Assembly (NCBI GenBank): GCA_905147135.1
Contig: LR990044.1
Coordinates: 9,180,122-9,244,121, forward strand
Length of the DNA stretch: 64,000 nt
From: Blastobasis lacticolella
Lineage: Eukaryota > Arthropoda > Insecta > Lepidoptera > Blastobasidae
Direction of reading: 5' to 3'
Shown here: piece after piece, positions 54,879 through 64,000 of the stretch
Numbering within the stretch: the first letter of the stretch is position 1
Layout: every line of letters begins with the position of its first letter
The notes under the pieces: generated by a model
The model's database searches: none
Told to the model about the DNA's origin: nothing
Seen by the model: the letters and a program-made list of their open reading frames with translations, nothing else
Position numbers and translations under genes: made by a program

Positions 54879-57704
54879 ACTTATTAGTAGATAAAAGTGG
54901 AACTAAGCCTAAATTGATAGATAATACGCCTATTACTTCAGCACTGGCGACGCCATCAACTGAACAGATAAGTTGGTCACACTGTACAAAGGTATATTAA
55001 CTTAAGTGCTACCTAATTTTATTCCAAGTTGTACACAATGTTGGTATCTGCCAAGACAATAAACACTACTTACATGCTTTAGCCACCTCTACGGAAAATG
55101 GGAAGAAAATAGGTATTTCAGTCAATCCAAAACATTATCCAAGAACCAATCTCAATATATTACGAATTTCCACAATTGGATAAATACATCGCAGTGAAGC
55201 CATTCACAATTAGTACGGAATTGTTTGCTACGTACAACTAAACCACACTTACAATGTCGAGTATTACCTATTTAGTAACATACGTTTCGCTGCGTATTAA
55301 TTTTTGCATTAAATAAATATTACATATCTCAGATAAATGTATTAGCAACACGTTTTAATCACATCGTTAATTTGCCTCGTTTTAATTGACTTGTTATTTG
55401 TTACTTGGTCTCGTTGAGTTTTATTTTTAGTCAGAGCAACAGCTAATTATCGGTATAGTTCAGCTCTTAATTGGGCGCCTGATATTGCTTGGCTGTGCCA
55501 ACAAATAAACGATGATACTCTGTCGTCAATATCTACGTAATTATTGTATTGGAAGATAATACGCAATACGGCGGTAGGTATAATAAAATTCACATTACTC
55601 GTACTCTGTTTCTATAGGACAATGTTGTTTTACGATGACTCAAAGTAACCGGACTATCTCTGTCCTTTTTCATCGTGGATTCAAACTTATGTAAATCGAG
55701 TATGCGTTTACTTGTGTGTTATGTAAACCTGTTTGCTTTAAAACTAATGTGTTGTTCACAGCTTTATGTTTTACTGTTATAGCGCAGTATTAGATAATGT
55801 ATACCTACATGTAAACTATGAAATATTAACATTTTTGCAATATTTAATTTTGTGACTCAAGTTCAACCGAGAACGATGGCATTTGAGTATTCATAACAAA
55901 AATAATTGGTTTCTTGTTCCAATAAAAGAACACCGCGTCAATATTGAATCATTGTGGATTATGTCTATCCGTCTTTAACAGATGATTCATCTAAGTATTT
56001 GAAAATTTTAAAAGAGTAGGTATTCCATTTTATTCGATTGCCATTAAAATTTGGTGACTTGCAGTTGCAGCACACGAGCAATAATTTTTTAACAGAACAT
56101 TCATACATTCATACGCTCGAGAAACATAACCCTCCTGTCGTAGTCGGGGAACAAGCAAAAAAGGAGCGGCCGCCTAAACTCGCCGGGCCAAAGTTAGCCG
56201 TAGGTATTTTCTTTTGTTTTTCTTACAAAACTTCCTCGTCACCAAATCTTCCAGGATGGCTGTTACTGAATCTTTAGACCGTCGACCGTCGCCCCCTATT
56301 ACTTCCCCTTGACTTACATTCTCGTTTCACCAGCCTTGACTCGGCGTAAGTCTGCGAAAATTTTGCCGAAACTCGGCCTTATCAACCATTATCTGCACAA
56401 ACATCCGGTTACAAATTCGCACTTACTTATATGTATGTATGCGGTAGGTATATCGACATCGTGTATCAACATTCACATACTAGTGCCAGTCACGACTGTA
56501 GCTGCCAATTATCGAACGGTCTCCACGTGAGATTGCATGGTCGCCGAACCATTTCGGTTTTCATCGTAAGGTTTGAGCAATCTCCTGTGACACACGTGTA
56601 ATGTATGTTTTTAGTGTCTGGAGAGACACGATCAAACGGTCCACCTGTTGGAAAGCCGCAACCGTCGTCTAGGACATCTGCAATCTAAGTAGAAACCTAA
56701 GTAGTATCTGTAGAAATGATGAGCCACGTGTTAGTAAGACAGACTTCGAGAGGAAGATCATTTAAAATCAATAGGCTCCCGATGCCTATACGTTAGCGAG
56801 CCGAACCTACCGTATTGCACCGTACTTTGAATGAACCAATCAGAGATTTCAGAGATTTTATGAAATATCTAAATAAATGTTGATAATGAAACTAAATTTT
56901 AAAAACAATGAACAAATTTACTTGTAAATCTATATAAATCCACTAGCAGCAATTAATAGTGGCTAAATATTGTTCACAATGCCAAACAGTCCAACCCGCC
57001 GACCAAACATTTCAATGCATTATGTACCAATGAATGTCTACAAATCAAGCGTAAATAATGTAATGTGTAGTCGTATCGCAGTGGAAAGTTCCTACATACA
57101 TAGAGCACATCCAATACGTTGATAAGTTATCAAGCACGCAAGCGCGACATGGGATAACGCTCCCTGTTTGTTATTGCTATAAATATGTATCATTTAAATA
57201 CTTATCTCGCTTGGAAAGTGTGTGTGGCACTGTGTGGCCGTATGGGCTGTTATGCAATGGTCCTGTCTGCTCGTCAATTGTTGTGCTAACCAAATTTATA
57301 CATTTGAAAGAGGAGGCTCCGGGCTGTACTCGTCGGTTTCGTCACTGTAGAAAGAAACCTAACCTAACCCACATTTATATCTAAAAAATACTAACCAACT
57401 GTAGGTATAAACTTACCTAATCATGCTTACTGACCAAATATTTATTTTGCTGCTATGTCATATTTATGGGTGGCCGTAGTTGTTTAGTTGTCGGTTGCTG
57501 CTCATTTTTAATTAATGACAAACATATTTTACGATTACCAAATTATGTAATCGTGACTTTTTTATCTGTGTGGAAGACGTGGCGGAGGCCTATGGTCAGC
57601 ATTGGAAGTCCAGCGGCTGAAAAGATGATGATGATAAATATTACTCGCTTACCAAATAGGATAACAGCGAACGTATAATTTACTTACCTAGGTCCCGTAG
57701 CATC
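54879..57704. other. No gene recognised
   Basis: AT-rich sequence with small CpG-richer stretches near 56150-56300. Frames at 56038-56277 and 56309-56530 begin without ATG and show no domain. 'aacctaacctaaccc' at about 57357-57370 holds just over two TTAGG-type units. Confidence 0.45.
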
Positions 57705-57850
57705 AACTAAACCCTGACCGTCATACAAGGCGACTAACGTATTCTACTACTTCCATATACCAAAATATGGAAGTCAGCGTTGTCAATTTGACTATTTTAA
57801 CCGGATGCGAAGCGTGAATGGAGATTACAATATAACAGAACAATCCAGCC
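57705..57850 (+). repeat. Diverged family P fragment
   Basis: 'accgtcatacaaggcgacta' followed by 'atggaagtcagcgttgtcaa' and 'gcgaagcgtgaatggagatt' follow the block order of the left palindrome arm. It includes a 10-bp hairpin acttccatat/atatggaagt. Confidence 0.45.
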
Positions 57851-58171
57851 CTAGGATGTCATTTATTCTCGGTCGTACCCACTGGGTACGATGATTGTTA
57901 AGGGTTATTATTCATGTGGTACAATATTTTAATTAATATCGCATGTTCCGTTATAAGAATCCTGGTATTGTTTAAGTTAAAATGTCGTCTAACCACAACA
58001 AAGGGACCGTTGTTGATCCAAGCCATTGTACATACAAGTATAATGGCGGTTTGATACGAGTTTCTCGGAAATTGTGTGTCACATTTTATTTAATTATGTT
58101 TGGTTGTTCCAACTGTATTTTGTGACTGCTACTGCACTGTTTATCGGTAACGCATTGACCTCACCTGCAAC
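57851..58171. other. No gene recognised
   Basis: AT-rich, with a small perfect palindrome around 'gtacccactgggtac' at 57876-57890. Confidence 0.5.
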
Positions 58172-58242
58172 GCTTAGAGTCTCTCAGCAACAACCCATAA
58201 CAGTCCATTGCTGGACTTGAGAGCGCCAGTGTTGAAAATACT
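58172..58242 (-). repeat. Short family P fragment
   Basis: 'gagtctctcagcaacaaccc' and 'ataacagtccattgctggac' followed by 'ttgagagcgccagtgttgaa' resemble the right-arm orientation of P. Only about 70 bases. Confidence 0.4.
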
Positions 58243-59204
58243 CAGCGGGACGCAATACCGAATAACCATGTTACGAATAACCAATTATGTTGACGACAAG
58301 CTAGTAGCGTATAATTTGTTTACATAAAAATATATACGTAAATACCTATATGCAGTTTGCAACACATTGACAGCTAGGCGAGCGCCAGAACCGTGATGAG
58401 GTCATGACATGTTGCCAATATTTTCGTGAACCGAACAGCTGCCGATTCCAAAGAGTCTTATGTAGCTTGTTTTCAACTTCCATTCGTTTTTTTTTTTTTG
58501 CTTTAAACGGGTTCGGTTAGCGGCTGAGCTGTCGGAATTAGCATTTATGATGCGGTATCTTACGTGGAGCCATTGGTGACTTACCACTTGGCGATTCAAC
58601 TAGGTACTAGATCTGCAGTAGGTAGGAACTACATTCCAGAACTGGAAAAGTTAGAGCTACATCTGGTTTAATTGTTTTAATATTGTTATGGGCCCAAACA
58701 TGTAAGTTTGAACACTGTCTGTTTACAAGTCTAAGTATTAAGATTTTAAACGTTATTATTGACAATCTGGGAAATGAACTAACCTTGGCTTTGGTATACA
58801 CACTAACCAGTATTCAGCATACAGAATATACGAATTTTTGTTGACACGGTTCCTGTGCTATTAATTATCAATTCTACTATAAATAGTAATGTTATCGGCA
58901 CATTTCACTGACGTGTCCATTCTGCGTTAACTCATTGACTGCCCTTGAATAGTAACAAATAGACAATCGATAATATAGATTATACTCGCTGTAGGTACTT
59001 CCGACTTATGCAATGTTTGTTTGCGTCTACAGGACGAGTAACATGTTTTAGGTCATAGCCAGGTGTCGTTTGTGATTGATAGCTTAACGTTGGTAAGTCA
59101 TTTACCTATTAACATTACAATGTATATTGTATGACGCAACATCTCTTAGTGCAACAAATTATCATTCCTCATAAATAACTCTGCTACTTAGTTATTCTTT
59201 TTTT
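58243..59204. other. No gene recognised
   Basis: AT-rich with a T-run at 58489-58500. No repeat family or credible frame. Confidence 0.5.
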
Positions 59205-59250
59205 ATACATATAGCAAGCAAGCGGGCCACCTGATGGTCATTCCTGACTC
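59205..59250 (-). mobile_element. LINE 3'-end fragment (family L), reverse
   Basis: A T-run and 'tatacatatagcaagcaagc' lead into 'gggccacctgatggtcattc', the complement of the L terminus with its A-rich tail. Confidence 0.65.
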
Positions 59251-59599
59251 ATGATAGATGTTCCTTGTGTCTTCTTGTGTGTCTTTACTAAATAAATATG
59301 GCACAATGTTAGTGTGATGGTAGGTATTAGGTAAAAGGCCTTGCGGAAAATCGTGTACCTACCCAACGTTATAAGTCCATTATTTTATTTTTGTCGTGTA
59401 TAATTTACAATAAGTAGTGTCCTGACGCACGAGCGCAGTAATGATAGTCAACGACTAATAATATAGTCGCTGATGTCTTATGGTTTAATAGCCTTTTACG
59501 AAATTGCTGCATCTAAAAATACCTAGTATCATCAACAGTCGTGATATTAAAGGAAAGGCTTTTTATTTTATTATGTTTTGGCGTTTAATAATATAAACG

Positions 59600-59719
59600 C
59601 ATGTCATCGTTATCCCAGCAGTTAGTCCCGTCTTCTGCCGGGGTCCGCTTTCCTACTCTTGGTCCTCCACTTCGCCACGTCTTCAGCACTTCATGTCAGG
59701 CCATCGCTTCATGTCCATG
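59600..59719. repeat. Possible dispersed repeat fragment
   Basis: 'gttatcccagcagttagtcc', 'cgtcttctgccggggtccgc' and 'tcctccacttcgccacgtct' look like a piece of a lepidopteran retroelement that I have seen in many intergenic regions. No second copy is present in this window, so the call is from memory only. Confidence 0.3.
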
Positions 59720-59946
59720 TCTTTTAAAAGAGAAGTAGGGATTTGAATTTAGAACACTGCAAATTGTCGCGGCCGTTTTGATCCATTCGGATTCGGATAC
59801 TGTATTGTTATACTTTATTCTTGCAATAAAACATTCGTATGCGGCCTACTTGGAAGCGCTTAGCCCGCCGCTTTAGAGCTCTTAAAAGAGAAAAAGAATT
59901 TGAATATAGAACACTGCAAACTGCATTCTGATCCATTCGGATTCGG
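59720..59946 (+). repeat. Local direct repeat, two copies about 158 bp apart
   Basis: Copy 1 at 59720-59796 and copy 2 at about 59880-59946 share 'cttttaaaagagaa'/'ctcttaaaagagaa', 'atttgaatttagaacactgc' (copy 2 with ATA for TTT), 'aaattg'/'aaactg' and 'tgatccattcggattcgg'. Copy 1 has about 9 extra bases ('tcgcggccg'). Confidence 0.75.
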
Positions 59947-60284
59947 CTTCACATTGTAATTTCGATAAAACCCGACTTTTGCTTCATTACGTCCCTACAG
60001 TATCTACTTACATAAATCAGAAAATATACATTTTTACAGGCTACGATATCTAGCCCACGTACGTTTACAATAATACCTTCACATACGCTCTCTCACCTAT
60101 CCAACCACGGCAACTATCTAGGAGTTGCCCTACTCATACAACATAAAATGTTTATTGGCTTGATATAGTAAAGTATAGATAGTCGTTGGTAGAGGTTATA
60201 CCTAGTATCTCGAAGCTTTTCTGCGAATACTGCCGCAGTACACGTTAACGGGTCATCAATCTGCCGCATTGTTTGCCTCCAGGG
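59947..60284. other. No gene recognised
   Basis: Mixed composition; a minus-strand frame at 60114-60323 is not credible. Confidence 0.5.
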
Positions 60285-60830
60285 ACCAAGTTCGTTGACG
60301 CACCGGACACGGAGACTTGCCAACTTTTCTATTATCGAATTGATGGTGCTATAAATAGATTTATGCTTGTTTCGCGTTACGCGACGACATTAGATCAACA
60401 AAAGCTAAAGTTGCTACGACTGAAAGAAACAGTTCTCTTGATTCGCAATCTGGAGTCTCGATGCGGTAATTATGTGAGATCCTCTCATGTAGAGAGGATG
60501 AGAGAGGAGATTAACGAAAACGATATATGTAATGTGTGGCAAGAGTGAATGGAAGCGTTGGAAGGGGAAGAGCGCGACGTACAAATCACGATCAAATCGG
60601 AGATATTTTAAAGAATGGTCAGATCAAGAGTACTCTAATCCGATGAGCGTGTATGAAAATGTTGATTAATGAGGAAGAAGCGAGAGAGATTTGTCAGGAC
60701 CGTAGCAAGTGGACCAATGTGGTCTTTGCCTCCTACGAGATAAAGGTGTATGTCTATGTATTGTATGTAGTAATGATGTGGGCGTCTATCGTCTCATTCA
60801 ACTGCTATATTGCCATCGATCGCTGCACGG
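60285..60830 (+). mobile_element. Family V element, long 3' portion
   Basis: The 3' part (60549-60830) has 'agcgcgacgtacaaatcacg', 'atcaaatcggagatatttta', 'gaagaagcgagagagatttg', 'tcaggaccgtagcaagtgga' and 'gtggtctttgcctcctacga', ending in 'tgtatgtagtaatgatg'; this matches the 3' end at 37196-37285 and a family I know from Lepidoptera. The upstream open frame (60287-60548) runs into it without a break, so I treat both as one unit. The 5' border is not defined. Confidence 0.6.
60287..60548 (+). CDS. Open frame upstream of, and probably part of, the family V element
   Basis: The frame is open for about 88 codons and ends at TGA 60546-60548. It is preceded by 'attgtttgcctccag', which looks like a 3' splice site; there is no ATG until 60363-60365 (a 61-codon product if used). 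The product is charged, with a Leu/Lys/Glu-rich segment likely to be helical or coiled-coil (about codons 41-58 after 60273), then a Cys and a His-Val-Glu-Arg-Met stretch. I recognise no domain. It may be a repeat-borne frame or a host exon into which the V 3' end inserted; the first seems likelier because V sequence continues directly after the stop. Confidence 0.3.
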
Positions 60831-61748
60831 ACGCCGGGGCGTAGACGCGCTCGCACATAAACAGGGAGTCGTTGCATAACATTCCTTTTTTCATTCATTC
60901 CATTATTTAGTCAATTTGTAGCCTTATCGAGGGGCCCTGATACCGCTTGTCAGCATTCCGTTTACCAAGAGGATGTCACTATTTACCGACGGACGCTCCA
61001 CGTTTGTTATCACTCAATGTTGTGTGGCCATGTTTTTCACACACATTCTCATATTGATAACCGAGCCCACATTTTCATTGTTTGCGTTTCCGAGGTCTCA
61101 GCAACTTTAGTAGGGTTGTCATACACATTTTAGGTGTCTACTGGAATCTGAAGCATATTTCCCGCGATTTCGTTCGCACAAAATTTGATAATAGTACATC
61201 ATATACCATCACCGGGTGCCAATCAGCTCCGGAGACTGTAAAAATGAGTTGTATCCGTCACGATTTCGACGTTTATAATGATTAGTAGGACACTTATACG
61301 AAACAACACATTTTCTCTGATATGCGGTGTTTTTACGGTGACACTGCGAAGAAAAGGTCCGCGTGTTGGCTTGTTTGCCATCGTTAACTGCATATCGCCA
61401 GACAAGGCCCCGCTATGTCTATCGTAGGCCGCGTATTTACTTATTGATACCCGTCTATTTCGACGATACCCACACCACTCTTCGACATACCTAATCTAAG
61501 GTACCACGTAAGAAATACACAAAAATACTCGGAACGTGGAACCTTATCAATAACAGTACCTATTTGTTCCGTTTGCGATGTTATATTTCGAAGAAACGAC
61601 TGAGCCGCGCAGTCTGAGTCCTTTTTCTCATTATTTTTAAACTTATTCCTAACTGACGGCGTGTCGTTTGAACTCGTGAGAATTATTTATTTATTTATTA
61701 AAACTGTATGCACTAAAGGTACATTGGCGGACTTAAAGCTAAAGTAGC
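60831..61748. other. No gene recognised
   Basis: Mixed sequence with scattered CpG; frames at 61082-61285 and 61223-61405 have no recognisable domain. Confidence 0.45.
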
Positions 61749-62062
61749 TTAATCTACCAGCCAACCGTGAAAAAATATGATCAAAAACGGTAGAAGGTGC
61801 GGGAGAAACAGTAAGAAAAGATAAATGGCTTTAAAAGCTGTGCTCTCGTGCGGCCTGGGGTCCGTATTTCTAGTTCTGCATATCCACTTAGCTCGGTCCT
61901 CGGCATCCTTGGTGGTGAGTTGACGTCGCATGATAATATTCTTAAAAACGTCAAGCCATCGCTACTAAACCAGCCTTTTTTTCCTATGCCTGGTGAACGT
62001 TTCAACATCACCAGCCCGAAACAGTGGTTAAATGGACTTGGGCCTCCTCCAGTCGTCCGCAA
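61749..62062 (-). pseudogene. Decayed LINE ORF2 C-terminal fragment
   Basis: The minus-strand frame that is open 61931-61749 reads M-R-R-Q-L-T-T-K-D-A-E-D-R-A-K-W and continues R-T-R-N-T-D-P-R. Just upstream in the same frame (to about 61965) stands R-W-L-D-V-F-K-N-I. This matches the 'W-x-D-x-V ... D-A-x-D-R-x-x-W-R ... R-T-A-D-P' signature at the C-terminus of non-LTR retrotransposon ORF2 proteins. Two stops lie directly upstream (around 61966-61971) and no polymerase motifs are present, so it is a dead remnant. Upstream sequence to 62062 may be part of the same copy but is unaligned. Confidence 0.6.
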
Positions 62063-62921
62063 TAGTGAAGAGTTTTGCGACGACCTCCTAATAAGGCGGC
62101 AAACAATACACAGCAGAAAACAGTACTGTCAACTTTCTGGTTAGCCGGACGCCGTAGATTGTATTGTATGACCCCTTTGAATGTGGTTGGTGCCACACTC
62201 CACTCCGCCACTCTACACACCACACCATACTTATTGATTACATACTGACAAATGGGAGAGGTATTACTCGTCGTATAATAAAAAGACGCACATACCTATA
62301 TTCTAACACTGCGTCACGGCTATTTAGCTGCCGCCGCGTATATATAAAATAACGCGCATATTAATTAGTAATTTTCCTAGTTTAGTCACGGGATTAATCA
62401 TTAGTCCACTTCGAGGAGGATAATGGCGGGCTGTACCGGTCTTTTTGCAAAACAGGTAAACCACAAGTTTGCTTATCGCGCCGGAGCGCTAACGCCCAAT
62501 CGGCAACGGACTGCGGTCGACAATGGCAATTATTAACCGAACGTTCATTAATAAATGTGTGATATTATAAGTATTGTAAATTATAATTAGGGTAATTAGT
62601 ACATGCGATGTTTAAACTGGAAGCTATCTTCACGGACTGAGAGAAGAGACGGTATCTGTGCAAGCAGGCTTAATCTTCGGATGCATTGTTGCTTACCAAT
62701 AGGTACCACACCACCACACCCGGCTCAAAGGGTCAGGGTCAGGACACGGCGAAAATATGTTCCCAGGCAACTAATCGCTCATTTCAATTATCGCTTTTTT
62801 TATCGAAGATTTTCGGATTAAACGCAGGTGAAAACCACGTTGAAGCGCTAGTTAACAAATAAAAAGAATCCATAATTTAAACGTTACCTGCGTTGATATA
62901 AACTAAACCATCATAACGCCT
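62063..62921. other. No gene recognised
   Basis: Mixed composition. Frames at 62164-62352 and 62603-62821 are short and domainless. Confidence 0.45.
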
Positions 62922-63110
62922 CCGGTCGCGGTCAGTTCACGCGACGCGACCGGATTCTGCAGGATCAATACCCGGGTCGCGGGATCCTTGGCCCGGTTCT
63001 GGCACGTTCCGGTCTGCCCGGGCGTTCCGTGTCACCCGGGCGGTGCAGCAGGGCCTCAGGGCCCTTGGGGGTCCCGGTTTTCCGAGAATCGCACGTGCCA
63101 TAGTGACTTT
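62922..63110. other. GC-rich patch with inverted repeat
   Basis: CCGGTCGCG at 62922-62930 pairs with CGCGACCGG at 62945-62953 (14-base loop). The following bases are unusually GC-rich for this window, with repeated CCCGGG, 'ggtcgcgggatccttggccc' and 'cagggcctcagggcccttgg'. It may be a transposon terminus or an exon; the 68-codon frame at 62988-63194 shows no domain. Confidence 0.45.
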
Positions 63111-64000
63111 GTAGGTAATTTAATTTGTTCAATAGGCATAATCGGTAGTCACTTTCAGAACTTTCTAAGGTACTTACTTACTCTTTTGTTGTAGTTTTAT
63201 GGTTTGACTCTGTTTTTATTTACTTACGAATTTAATTACGCAGTTATGGATGCAGAATACAAGTACAAGTACCTACAAGTAAACAGATCTAAAAATATAC
63301 ATTTGGTATCAAATTAGGGTTACCTAAGTAAACACATTACAGTGATTATTTGCTCGATTAAATTCCTTATTTACTTCGCAATTAGATAGAACATTAATTA
63401 TGTATTTTTAAACAACAACGTCTTTAATTTACACATAGGTTATGAAATGTTTGAGGACATTTTAAAGTCCAAGTAGTTTTATCCGTAAGCCAACGGTTTT
63501 CCCTACTTGAACGTAACACTGCTTTGGTTCTGTTGGTATTATGTTAGCTATGTTCAATATTATAGGAAATATTTAATAAACCCCGATTGAGTTCGTTAAG
63601 TTGCCTACATGAATTAGTCGTTTTTACCTATGTCGATATGTTTGTGTAACACAGTGATTTTATTTCTTGCCCCTTACGCATTTCTGTTGTCACCTTTAGA
63701 ATATGATATCCGTTATAGTAGAATGACACCATCCGCTGCCTGTAAGTGATATGTGTACCAAACCTGCCCTGGCCCTAGCGTATAACGCTCGCGAACGGGT
63801 GCTGCCTTGGCGGACTGGCTTACTCTTGCTGTAGTTTTAGGTGGTTTTTCTTAATTATACTAGACATACCTATATAATATAATATAGCGTTCCGGCTCTG
63901 CCTGGCATTGTCGAGCACGGGATACGTTTATCTACGGCCATAGGGCGGTCAGCGTGTCACTGTGTGTTTCCTTCCTACTTTCCTATCCCCCTCCTTTTTG
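63111..64000. other. No gene recognised
   Basis: AT-rich to the end with no recognised repeat; a CpG-containing stretch lies near 63775-63830. Confidence 0.5.

Noticed and set aside
57355..57371. Telomeric TTAGG repeat
   Set aside because: Only about two and a half CCTAA units, too few to be more than chance.

Overview
The window looks like nuclear DNA of a moth or butterfly (Lepidoptera). It is AT-rich and carries many short dispersed repeats of kinds I know from lepidopteran genomes: a tRNA-derived SINE, 3' ends of non-LTR retrotransposons with the 'ccatcaggt...gcttgcctgtttgcc' signature, a repeat containing 'ggccaagtgcgagtcgg', and several miniature inverted-repeat elements (MITEs). The assignment rests on recognising these families, not on a database search. 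I found no convincing host protein-coding gene, tRNA, rRNA or CRISPR array. The longest open frames (up to about 150 codons) have no recognisable domain and look like chance. The interval is probably intergenic or a large intron.

Family names used in the entries. S: tRNA-derived SINE with A and B boxes. T: second SINE-like family with a 'ttggggctag' 3' domain. L: LINE 3' end with 'ccatcaggt' (sense strand ends in A-rich tail). Q: repeat with 'ccttcctcttgaatcac' and 'aaagtcgc'. P: repeat present in the arms of the large palindrome. C: repeat with 'catgcctgtaattgc'. V: repeat whose 3' end reads 'tctctgcctacc' followed by TATGTA-type bases.

Layout. 1-10 kb: S copies on both strands, a Q copy, an L foldback, a degenerate tandem array at 4.95-5.6 kb and an isolated hairpin at 6.7 kb. 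10-24 kb: a GC-rich direct duplication, a young 263-bp tandem duplication with an open frame at 15.8 kb, an L copy at 17.6 kb, a long foldback at 18.2 kb, one S copy and otherwise unremarkable DNA. 24-35 kb is the densest part: five S copies or fragments between 24 and 33 kb plus one at 34 kb, the 'ggccaagtgcgag' element, an apparently perfect 488-bp inverted repeat around a 635-bp spacer (26943-28553), a MITE inserted in an L copy, and a hAT-like MITE. 35-45 kb: decayed reverse-transcriptase coding remnants, a three-unit tandem repeat, a MITE with TAA target duplication, and T, C, L and P copies. 45-52 kb: mostly unrecognised, with CpG-rich patches. 52-64 kb: a cluster of TATCGATA motifs, a Tc1/mariner-type MITE, C and P fragments, a V element carrying an 88-codon open frame, and another LINE coding remnant.

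Nothing here works as an operon or pathway. The most notable items are the large perfect palindrome, which could yield a long double-stranded RNA if transcribed; the recent tandem duplication with a splice-acceptor-like tract; the TATCGATA cluster; and several MITEs whose ends and target duplications can be read directly.
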